Shown here one piece after another: positions 1-8,590 of a DNA stretch of 64,000 nucleotides. Made by a program: the position numbers and the translations under genes. Origin of the DNA: Lacipirellula parvula (GTDB lineage Bacteria; Planctomycetota; Planctomycetia; Pirellulales; Lacipirellulaceae); assembly GCF_009177095.1 (NCBI RefSeq), contig NZ_AP021861.1:4198501-4262500 (forward strand), read 5' to 3'. The notes under the pieces were generated by a model. It was not told the origin of the DNA and made no database searches. It worked only from the letters and a program-made list of their open reading frames with translations. Each line of letters starts with the position of its first letter. The first letter of the stretch is position 1.

Positions 1-13
1 AAGGGCCGCTTGA

Positions 14-1432
<1,419 letters not shown>

Positions 1433-1467
1433 CGGTTTTTTCTTTCGGAACCGCAGATGAAAAGCAT

Positions 1468-1562
1468 TTTGTGGGAGGCGTCTCCGACGCCGATGACGCG
1501 TAACAGTTCAAGCGATGTGCGGACGGCAATCCAGCATCGGGGTCGGAGACCCCTCCCACAAA
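1468..1562. repeat. Imperfect inverted repeat (27-nt arms) between thiC and the HMA lipoprotein gene
   Basis: The arms at 1468-1494 and about 1536-1562 are reverse complements with only about two differences. They read TTTGTGGGAGG..TCTCCGA and its complement, around a centre of about 40 bp. The layout (two G/C-rich arms, constant-size centre, intergenic position) matches the other palindromic elements in this window. It may also fold in RNA between the two genes, but no T-run follows, so it is not a typical terminator. Confidence 0.75.
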
Positions 1563-1580
1563 GAGTTAAAGGAGCATGCC

Positions 1581-2027
1581 ATGAAACGGTTAGCTTGGTT
1601 GGGTGCGGCGCTGTTGGCAGTTGGTTGCGGCACGTCGTCGGTTGACGTAGCGAAGACTGGCGACGAGAGCGCGACCGTTGTGACAGTGGCCAAGTTTAAT
1701 GAAGCAGGAGCGCCGACCGTCGACTTCAGCGTGCCGGGGATGCACTGCGAATCGTGCGTTGCCCATGTCGAGGGCATTCTGGCTGCTCAACCGGGCGTGA
1801 AAGACGTCGAGGTCGATCTCGATTCGCTGACCGCGAAGGTGGCGGTCGACGACAAGGCGTTCGACGGCGACAAGGCCGTCGCGGCGCTCGTCGACATGCA
1901 GTTCGACGACGCGAAGGTGATCACCGCCGACGCGGCGGCCGCTGCAAAGGCCAAGGCGAAGGAGCAAGCGACGGCTCCTGCCGAGGAAGCGCCGGCTACG
2001 CCAGCTGAAGAAGCGGCGAAAAGCTAA
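1581..2027 (+). CDS. Lipoprotein with a heavy-metal-associated (HMA) domain
   Basis: This 148-residue protein starts with a lipoprotein signal (hydrophobic MKRLAWLGAALLAVGC; lipobox AVGC, lipidated Cys16), so it should be anchored in a membrane facing the periplasm. Residues about 47-112 form an HMA fold with the metal site GMHCESC (C56 and C59), as in copper chaperones and P-type ATPase N-termini. The tail is rich in Ala, Lys and Glu. The start at 1581 is preferred because AAAGGAG lies 7-12 bp upstream and the signal peptide begins there; a longer reading from 1515 would add residues encoded in the repeat. The metal, probably Cu or another soft metal, is not determined by the sequence. Confidence 0.88.
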   Translation: MKRLAWLGAALLAVGCGTSSVDVAKTGDESATVVTVAKFNEAGAPTVDFSVPGMHCESCVAHVEGILAAQPGVKDVEVDLDSLTAKVAVDDKAFDGDKAVAALVDMQFDDAKVITADAAAAAKAKAKEQATAPAEEAPATPAEEAAKS

Positions 2028-2097
2028 CGGCTTCTACTGCGAGGGCGCGGCGGCCGCGACCGGCGGTCGCGGCTTTATGATCCGGGGCTTGGCGTGC

Positions 2098-3504
2098 TCA
2101 GGGTGCAGCAGTCGCTGACGATTCGTGCTTCGGGTGGTAGAAGAGCGCGATCGGCAGCGTTAGCGCCGCGATGAACAGGAACATGGTGGCTCGCGGCCAG
2201 CCGGCGGTTTCGACGCCGCGGGAGATCGCCCAGTAGAGCGCCGCCGAGACGAGCACGCCGACCCAATTAGCTTGGTTCATCACGGCGATCATGCGGCCCT
2301 TCTTGTCTTCCGGGGGGCGCGACTGCATGAAGACTTGCAGCGGCACGGCGAACAGGCCGGTGAACGCGCCGAGCAGCAGCATCACGGGCAGGCTCCCCCA
2401 AAAGCCGAGCCACTGGCGGCCTTCGCCAATCCCGGGGAGATTCGAGAAGTTTCCAGCCGCATCGACGACGCCGACGGCGTCGCCGCCGCCGGGGATACCG
2501 GCGATCACCAAGCAAACGAGCATGCCGATGCAGCCGATGCGGAGGAGGCGGAAGTCGACGCTCCCTTTCGACACGATGCCGCCGATGACGCAGCCAATGG
2601 CGATGCCCACGCCGATCAAACCAGCCAACACGCTGGTGTAAGCATCGCCGACGCCCAATTCGATTTTGCCGACGGCGTTCACCGCCGAGGGAACCATGCC
2701 GGCCAGCAACCAGAAGACGCTGGAGACCAAGAGCGCGGCAAGCAACGGCCGATCGGCGGCGAGCATCGCTCGCATATCTGGCGGGACGGTGAGCGCCGAG
2801 GCCTGGAACTTCAAGTTCGGATTGGCGGCAGGGACGCGGCGAACGCCGAACGAGGTGATCGTACCGATGACGGCAATCACCACGCACGCCGTCGAGGCGG
2901 CCCACAGCCGGCCGGTCGCCAACAACATTCCGGCGACGACGGTGCCGAAGATGATCGCCAGGAAGGTCGTCATCAGCATGAAGCCGTTCGCGCGCGGTAG
3001 ATCTCGCTCACGAAGCATCTCCGGCAGGATGCCGTACTTGCCGGGGCCGAAGAAAGCGCTGTGCGTCCCCATCAGAAACAGCACGAAGTACAGGAACGTC
3101 AGCGAGCCCGATTTCCAGTAAATGTAGAAGCCGAGTCCGCCGAGCGCCATGATGATCACTTCGGCGAACTTGCAGAGAATGATGATCCCGCGCTTGCCGA
3201 ACTTATCGGAGAGATATCCCGCGTAGCCGGTGAAGGCAAGGAACGGCGCGGCGAAGACGAACATGGCGAGCGACTGATCGTCCTTCGCTTCGCCGCCGAC
3301 GACGCTGACCGCGGCGATCGACAGCAGCAGGACCAACTGCTTGTAGAGGTTGTCGTTGAACGCCCCCATGAACTGGGTGGCGGTCATGCACCAGAAACTG
3401 CTGTCGTTGTAAAACGTCGGCAGTTTGTCGAAGTCGATGTGACGACCAGTCGACGGAGGAATGGACTGATCGATCGCTGCCGCGGCATGTTCTGGTGAGC
3501 TCAT
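2098..3504 (-). CDS. MFS transporter of the LplT-like lysophospholipid carrier type
   Basis: This is an integral membrane carrier of about 468 residues with roughly twelve hydrophobic helices. The first helix carries QFMGAFNDNLYKQLVLLL, closely resembling the (F/L)GAFNDN signature of LplT and of the MFS half of acyl-ACP synthetase/acyltransferase fusions, which flip lysophospholipids across the inner membrane. A loop with RERDLPRANG follows helix four. I start at 3504 (MSSPEH), because the twelve codons upstream read low-complexity MPPCPAGPIIPG. The transporter class is secure; the substrate is inferred from the signature only. Confidence 0.85.
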   Translation of the reverse strand: MSSPEHAAAAIDQSIPPSTGRHIDFDKLPTFYNDSSFWCMTATQFMGAFNDNLYKQLVLLLSIAAVSVVGGEAKDDQSLAMFVFAAPFLAFTGYAGYLSDKFGKRGIIILCKFAEVIIMALGGLGFYIYWKSGSLTFLYFVLFLMGTHSAFFGPGKYGILPEMLRERDLPRANGFMLMTTFLAIIFGTVVAGMLLATGRLWAASTACVVIAVIGTITSFGVRRVPAANPNLKFQASALTVPPDMRAMLAADRPLLAALLVSSVFWLLAGMVPSAVNAVGKIELGVGDAYTSVLAGLIGVGIAIGCVIGGIVSKGSVDFRLLRIGCIGMLVCLVIAGIPGGGDAVGVVDAAGNFSNLPGIGEGRQWLGFWGSLPVMLLLGAFTGLFAVPLQVFMQSRPPEDKKGRMIAVMNQANWVGVLVSAALYWAISRGVETAGWPRATMFLFIAALTLPIALFYHPKHESSATAAP

Positions 3505-3631
3505 GCCGGGGATTATGGGGCCGGCGGGGCAGGGCGGCAAGGCGGATCGTCCGACGTGGGAGGATTAACCACGAAGGCGCGAAGGCTTGAAGGACGCGCG
3601 AAGGAGGTAAGTGAAGAAACCGCGAATCGCG

Positions 3632-4435
3632 TCACACGACCTTGATCTGGTCGAGGCCTGCCTCCTCGGCGGGGAACTGCGGGTTCATCTTTTCCAGCGT
3701 CTCGCGCAGTAGGTTGCTCACCACGAGATTGCGATACCACTTGCGGTCGCCAGGAATGATATGCCAGGGGGCGTGCTCGGTGTTGCAGCGGGTGAGGGCG
3801 TCGGCGTACGCATCTTGGTAGTCGTCCCACAGCTTCCGTTCGTCGAGATCGGCCTTGGCGAACTTCCAACGCTTCGTGGGATCGGCAAGGCGGGCTTCCA
3901 GTCGTTCGCGCTGTTCGTCTTTGCTGATATGAAGGAAGCACTTCACGACCGTCGTGCCGTTCGCGGCGAGGTGACGTTCGAAGCCATTGATCGCTTCGTA
4001 GCGGCCGCGCCAGACCGACTTGGGGACTAGCTTGTGAACGCGAACGATCAGCACGTCTTCATAGTGCGAACGGTTGAAGATGCCGATGTGCCCGCGCGCG
4101 GGCGTCGCTTTGTGGATCCGCCAGAGGAAGTCGTGTTCGAGTTCCTCGACGCTTGGCTGCTTGAACGCGGTGATGGCGAAGCTAAGCGGATTGATGCCGG
4201 TGGTGGCGGCGCGGATCGTGCCGTCTTTGCCCGAGGTGTCCATTCCCTGGAGGACGAGCAGGACCGAACGTTTGTTTTCCGCATACAGGCGGTAGGCGAG
4301 TTCGCCGGAGATCGCGGTGTTCTCAGCGATCCGCTCGGCGGCGGTCTGCTTGTTCCACTGGCCGTCGATGTGGCGCGGATCGAAGTCAGCGAGTTTGACC
4401 GGCGCGTGGCGGTGGGGAATCAGCGGTTGCGTCAT
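3632..4435 (-). CDS. PPK2-family polyphosphate kinase
   Basis: PPK2 enzymes phosphorylate nucleotides at the expense of polyphosphate. The 267-residue product has the Walker A motif GMDTSGKDG at residues 64-72, the PPK2 signature IFNRSHYEDVLIVRVHKLVP after it, and the ERLEARLADPTKRWKF lid region. Its length is right for a one-domain PPK2, and its sequence resembles the family group that uses polyphosphate to phosphorylate AMP or NDPs. A longer reading from 4597 would add 54 residues with no family resemblance, so the ATG at 4435 is preferred. It probably stands alone, with non-coding DNA on both sides. Confidence 0.93.
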   Translation of the reverse strand: MTQPLIPHRHAPVKLADFDPRHIDGQWNKQTAAERIAENTAISGELAYRLYAENKRSVLLVLQGMDTSGKDGTIRAATTGINPLSFAITAFKQPSVEELEHDFLWRIHKATPARGHIGIFNRSHYEDVLIVRVHKLVPKSVWRGRYEAINGFERHLAANGTTVVKCFLHISKDEQRERLEARLADPTKRWKFAKADLDERKLWDDYQDAYADALTRCNTEHAPWHIIPGDRKWYRNLVVSNLLRETLEKMNPQFPAEEAGLDQIKVV

Positions 4436-4702
4436 GGAAGTCTGGTCGCGGGCGAGGTGCAGCTGTCGCGGATTTCGACACATAAGTTCAGCCGCTGAAT
4501 TGTAGTCGACGGAATGTGCACACGCTTGGTCCGAGATCGGCACAATCGTTAGAAGCGGCGCCAAGCGACGTGAAAAATCGACTGGGGATATGCGCACGGC
4601 AGGTGGATCGCCACGGGGACGAACCTACATTTTTCCGTTGACTTCCCCACGTAGGCGGCGTGGTTGCGAAGTCCTCCCATGGCTCGAGCAGCGTGACCAC
4701 CT

Positions 4703-5794
4703 ATGTCAGCGACCATTCTCACCGACAAATCGACTGCCGCCGTCGCCGGCGATCAAGCGGAAGCTTGCCGCGAGCGCTCGTTCTCCGAGCTATTGGGAGA
4801 CCTGTCGAACTCGCTCGACGCGGCGATCGGCGAGATTCGCGACATCAATACGAACACGAAGCTGCTGTCGCTGAACGCTCGCATCGAAGCCGCCCGCGCT
4901 GGGCTGGCGGGCGCAGCGTTTGGCGTCGTTGCCCAGGAGATGCAAGATCTCTCGGCGAAGACTGCCCAAGCGGCCGATTCGCTCGCCAACCAGACGAAGC
5001 GCGTCATCGAAGAGTTGGTCGACGTGCTCGGCACCAAAGTCCGCGGCACGCGGTTGAGCGACATCGCGCTCACCAATATCGACCTGATCGATCGCTGCCT
5101 GTACGAGCGGACGTGCGACGTGCGGTGGTGGGCGACCGACCAAAGCGTCGTCGACGCGCTCACTGCTCCGACGCCCGAAGCCCTACGGCACGCGAGCCAG
5201 CGGATGGGAGTCATCCTCAGCGCGTACACCGTCTACTACGATCTGGTGCTGTGCGATTTGCATGGCCAAGTGGTGGCCAACGGTCGGCCGCATGAATACA
5301 AGTCGACAGGCATGAGCCAGGCGAGCGAGACGTGGTTCCGCGAAGCCGCGGCGAGCAGCTCGGGGGACGAGTTCGGTTTCCAAACGGCCAACCGGTCGCC
5401 GCTCGTCGACGGCAAGTTGTCGCTGATCTACTCGTGCGGCGTGCGGCAGGAAGGGAAAGCCGACGGCAAGCTGCTCGGCGTGCTCGGCATCGTCTTCAAC
5501 TGGGAAGCGCTCGCGCAGACCATCATGACGAGCGCACCCGTCGCCGAAGAGGAGCGGGCCGCGACGCGGTGCGTGATCACCGACGGCGACGGCACGATTC
5601 TGGCCGACTCATGGGGCAAGCAACTGCAGGAACGCCTGAGCCTGCCTGATCTCTCGAGCATTCTTGCCGAGCGGAAGAATTTCACGACCGGCGACTATCG
5701 CGGGCAGGCTTGCTGCATCGCCCACGCGCAGGCGCCCGGGTTTGAGACCTATTCGACTGGCTGGCATTCGCTGGTGATTCAGCCGGTGGACTGA
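4703..5794 (+). CDS. Soluble methyl-accepting-chemotaxis-like protein with a C-terminal Cache domain
   Basis: The 363-residue product has no signal peptide or membrane helix. Residues about 47-85 match the MCP signalling hairpin tip (LLSLNARIEAARAG..VVAQEMQDLS), which in chemoreceptors contacts CheA and CheW. Residues from about 165 to the end resemble a double Cache ligand domain, including YYDLVLCDLHGQVVANGR and the FNWEAL strand-helix region. The order is reversed compared with classical receptors, with the signalling hairpin first and the sensor last. The long cytoplasmic coiled-coil is reduced to a minimal segment. It presumably senses a cytoplasmic ligand; no chemotaxis gene neighbours it in the window. 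Confidence 0.8.
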   Translation: MSATILTDKSTAAVAGDQAEACRERSFSELLGDLSNSLDAAIGEIRDINTNTKLLSLNARIEAARAGLAGAAFGVVAQEMQDLSAKTAQAADSLANQTKRVIEELVDVLGTKVRGTRLSDIALTNIDLIDRCLYERTCDVRWWATDQSVVDALTAPTPEALRHASQRMGVILSAYTVYYDLVLCDLHGQVVANGRPHEYKSTGMSQASETWFREAAASSSGDEFGFQTANRSPLVDGKLSLIYSCGVRQEGKADGKLLGVLGIVFNWEALAQTIMTSAPVAEEERAATRCVITDGDGTILADSWGKQLQERLSLPDLSSILAERKNFTTGDYRGQACCIAHAQAPGFETYSTGWHSLVIQPVD

Positions 5795-5867
5795 GCGCTT
5801 GCATGGTGCAGCCGCAGGCGAGAGATTGGAATGGCGATCCATTCCCCGTCTCTTGCGAGGTTGCGCC

Positions 5868-6605
5868 ATGAGCGTCGAACACAAAAGCGTCATTGTCACC
5901 GGAGCGTCGCGCGGCATTGGGCGGGCGATCGCAGAGCGGCTCGCGGCGGATGGGTACGCCGTGGTCGTCAACTACGCCGGCAACCGGGCGGCGGCCGATG
6001 AAGCGCTAGCCGCCATCAAGGCCAGCGGCGGCAAGGCGATCGCGGTACAGGCCGACGTTGCGAAGTCGGCCGACGTGGTGCGGCTCTTCGACGAAACTGA
6101 AAAGGCCTTCGGCGGCGTCGACGCGCTCGTGAACAACGCTGGCGTGATGAGCATGATTCCGATCGCCGAGACGGAAGAGGCGGCGTTTGAGCGGATGTTC
6201 GACGTCAATGTCCGCGGCACGTTCCTCACGCTAAGGGAAGCCTGCAAGCGGATGCGCGACGGCGGGGCGATCGTCAACTTCTCGACGAGCGCAACGCTGC
6301 TGCAGTTGCCAGGCTACGCGACGTACTGCGCCACGAAGGCGGCGGTCGACGTCTACACGACGATTCTGGCAAAGGAAATGCGCGGGCGTTCCATCCGCGT
6401 GAACGCGGTGGCCCCGGGGCCGGTGGCCACGGAATTGTTTCTCGACGGCAAGTCGCCAGAGACCGTCAGCCGATTGGCGAACCTCAATCCCTTTGCCCGG
6501 CTGGGCGAGCCGGAAGATATTGCCCGCGTCGTGGCGTTTCTGCTGAGCCCCGAGGCGGGTTGGATTAACGGGCAAACGGTTCGTGCGAATGGCGGGATGA
6601 ATTAG
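5868..6605 (+). CDS. Short-chain dehydrogenase/reductase (SDR)
   Basis: This 245-residue Rossmann oxidoreductase has the classical SDR motifs: the cofactor-binding TGASRGIG near residue 12, NNAGVMS, the catalytic YCATK (YxxxK) with an upstream Ser in NFSTSAT, and the C-terminal NGQTVRANGG. The glycine motif and following VNYAGNRA suggest NADP(H). I use the ATG at 5868; the 23 codons upstream in the same frame have no SDR character. The C-terminus resembles FabG-like and glucose-dehydrogenase-like members. The substrate cannot be told. Confidence 0.92.
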   Translation: MSVEHKSVIVTGASRGIGRAIAERLAADGYAVVVNYAGNRAAADEALAAIKASGGKAIAVQADVAKSADVVRLFDETEKAFGGVDALVNNAGVMSMIPIAETEEAAFERMFDVNVRGTFLTLREACKRMRDGGAIVNFSTSATLLQLPGYATYCATKAAVDVYTTILAKEMRGRSIRVNAVAPGPVATELFLDGKSPETVSRLANLNPFARLGEPEDIARVVAFLLSPEAGWINGQTVRANGGMN

Positions 6606-6681
6606 TCAATACTTGCCCCGGCGGGGCAACGTGATGTAGCCAGGGGCGCAAGCCCCTGGTTGAAGCCCGCAATGATCATCG

Positions 6682-6752
6682 TAGCCCCGATAGGGGCGAC
6701 ATCGTTCGCAATCGGCGCCATCGATGAGAATGAGGTCGCCCCTCCGGGGCTC
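6682..6752. repeat. Palindromic intergenic element (about 70 bp)
   Basis: TAGCCCCGATAGGGGCGAC at 6682-6700 is matched by its near-perfect reverse complement at 6735-6752. A further small palindrome, CCAGGGGCGCAAGCCCCTGG, lies just to the left (about 6640-6659). The arms begin with TAGCCCC like the element family at 8178, 11578 and 21852. It occupies the gap between two convergent genes and might help terminate both, but no T-run is seen. Confidence 0.7.
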
Positions 6753-6785
6753 AAAACACAGAAGAGTTTCAACAGGCTGCGCGGC

Positions 6786-6968
6786 TCACTCCGCCTCGCC
6801 CCAAGCGTTCGCGTCGCCGTCGTCATCGAGTTCGATGTGAATCACCTGCGGATGGCAGCAGACGGGGCAATCCTCGACGTACGACTGCGAGTGTCCGGCG
6901 GCGACGTCGACCGGGATGACGATTTCTTCGCCGCAGTTGTCGCAGATATAGGTGGCTTCGTCGTGCAT
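6786..6968 (-). CDS. Small CPXCG-type cysteine-rich protein
   Basis: This 60-residue protein carries two cysteine pairs, YICDNCGEE and EDCPVCCHP, spaced about 23 residues apart with an acidic tail. This is the arrangement of the 'CPXCG motif-containing cysteine-rich protein' family, a small presumed zinc ribbon of unknown role. The second pair reads CPVCC rather than CPXCG, a slight deviation. It is convergent with the SDR gene. The family is recognisable, its function is not. Confidence 0.82.
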   Translation of the reverse strand: MHDEATYICDNCGEEIVIPVDVAAGHSQSYVEDCPVCCHPQVIHIELDDDGDANAWGEAE

Positions 6969-7279
6969 CGACTTCGTGCCTGCGGGAGTGGATTCAGAGA
7001 ACAGTGAGCTTGGAATGCCCGGACGGAAGATTACGCAATCTTAAGGCCCACCCAAGGCAGTGCAATCATCCGCCGTGAATTGGGGTGTTCCCTTGCAATT
7101 CGCAGGTGAATTGCTCGGCTTTTCTCGCAACATTCGCCGCCAGCAACTGCTGTCTGTTTGCACAGGTCGAAATGGCTGCCTACAATCGGTGTTCGGGCAA
7201 CGTGCGGCAAAATTCCGCAACCGGCCCACGCCGAACCCATTGAATAGCACCCCGGCCGCACAACGAGGAACAGCGACTA

Positions 7280-8065
7280 ATGGTCAAGACGAGACACTTC
7301 TCTCGGTGGAGCGCGCTCGCGCTGATTCTGGCGATCTGCTCGACGGCGTCTCTGCAAGCCGCCTCGGTCAACTACGGTAACTTCGGTCCGGTCGCTCCGG
7401 GCATCACTTTTCTGAACGTCGTCGAATCCTCGGGCACCGACGGGGTTCCGCTCTATAACTCGCCCTCGCCGTTCGCAACGGGCCTCAACTTCACGCCGAC
7501 GGTGTTCAAGTCGACCTCGACTGGCGGCGCTGCGGACATCACCGACGGCCAGTTGAACTTCACGATTCACGGCCAAGACGGCAACGGCAACAACGTCGCC
7601 ATCAGCTCGATCAACCTCTCGGAAAACGGCGCCTACACCTTGTCTGGCGTCGGCACGGCGGCCACCCAAATTTCGGTCGGCGCGATCATGAACGTCAAGA
7701 TCACCGAGATCGACGGCGTCGCCGTGGCGCCGATCACCGTGATTGGCAACGCCTCGCTGGCGAAGAACTTGGTGGCCAATGCGGGCGTGGCCTCGCCCTG
7801 GGCGCTGAACGTGTTCATCGACGTGCAAAACCAGCTGACGACGCTCGGCGTGCCGTTCGTCACGGGCGCCACGCGGGCCGACGTCGTGCTGAACAACACG
7901 CTGGTCAGCATCAGCCAGGCGGGAAGCGCCGCCTCGGTGTCTAAGGACAATTTCCAGATTTCGATCGTCCCGCAAGTGGACGTTCTGCCGGAACCGAGCA
8001 CCCTGGCGATGGCTGGTTTGGCGCTGTGCGGCGCTGGCTTGGCCGGCCGCCGGAAGCGGTCGTAA
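7280..8065 (+). CDS. PEP-CTERM exported protein
   Basis: The 261-residue product has an N-terminal signal peptide (about residues 1-28, cleavage after SLQA). Its C-terminus is classic PEP-CTERM: VLPEPST, a hydrophobic helix, then GRRKRS. Such proteins are sorted by exosortase EpsH/XrtA-type enzymes to the surface or into exopolysaccharide. The middle is Thr/Ser/Asn/Gly-rich and predicted beta-rich, with no other domain recognised. A GAGGA sequence sits about 12 bp upstream of the ATG. A strong terminator follows directly, so it is probably monocistronic. No exosortase gene is in the window. Confidence 0.92.
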   Translation: MVKTRHFSRWSALALILAICSTASLQAASVNYGNFGPVAPGITFLNVVESSGTDGVPLYNSPSPFATGLNFTPTVFKSTSTGGAADITDGQLNFTIHGQDGNGNNVAISSINLSENGAYTLSGVGTAATQISVGAIMNVKITEIDGVAVAPITVIGNASLAKNLVANAGVASPWALNVFIDVQNQLTTLGVPFVTGATRADVVLNNTLVSISQAGSAASVSKDNFQISIVPQVDVLPEPSTLAMAGLALCGAGLAGRRKRS

Positions 8066-8100
8066 GCGGCTGGCGACGACTGTCGGCAGTTCAAATTTGA

Positions 8101-8134
8101 AAAGGCCCCGTTCGCAGGAACGGGGCCTTTTTTT
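8101..8134 (+). terminator. Intrinsic terminator after the PEP-CTERM gene
   Basis: AAAGGCCCCGTTC (8101-8113) pairs fully with GAACGGGGCCTTT (8118-8130) around the loop GCAG, and a seven-T run ends the element. It lies 35 bp past the stop codon. Confidence 0.95.
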
Positions 8135-8177
8135 GTGCCTGCTCCCTAACAAAAGCATTCCTGAGAGGCCCGCATTC

Positions 8178-8264
8178 TAGCCCCGGGCTCCGCCCGGGGG
8201 GTCGCCATACGCACGACGTTGCCCACCGGAATGGATAGCCACCCCCGGGCGGAGCCCGGGGCTA
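8178..8264. repeat. 86-87 bp palindromic element, copy 1
   Basis: The arms at 8178-8200 and 8242-8264 are 23-nt reverse complements (TAGCCCCGGG..CCCGGGGG), and each arm is itself palindromic. The right arm is identical, base for base, to the right arms at 11641-11663 and 21915-21937. All three copies sit in intergenic DNA, are about the same length and differ mainly in their centres. Confidence 0.85.
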
Positions 8265-8590
8265 CAACTGGCGCTGCGCCGATTGGTGCGCCCCGCGACC
8301 ACCAGACGGACGCCCGAGGCGAATCCGTCGGAATCACCGCTAATCTGGTGAAAAATTAGCCAGACTCGGCCGTTTTGATCGTTACTAGCGAACCCCCAAT
8401 TTCGGCGTCCGTAGTGGACTAAATGGGTCAGCCAGAGAATATTGAAAGAGACTGCTGCTCCGTCTGGCGACTTTTTGCGGGCCGCCGGCGAGCTTCCTGC
8501 CTGCCGGGCATGCCCGCTTCGCCTCCTTGGGCGCCGCCGAAAACTCAGACGCCGTGACGGCGTCTCCCTATTCATCGTAAGGAATCAAGC
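8265..8590. other. Non-coding gap with a short hairpin before the metalloprotease gene
   Basis: I see no protein gene here. A perfect 8-bp hairpin, AGACGCCG-TGA-CGGCGTCT (8548-8566), ends 24 bp before the next start codon, and AAGGA (8580-8584) gives a ribosome site. The rest shows no recognised structure. Confidence 0.5.
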
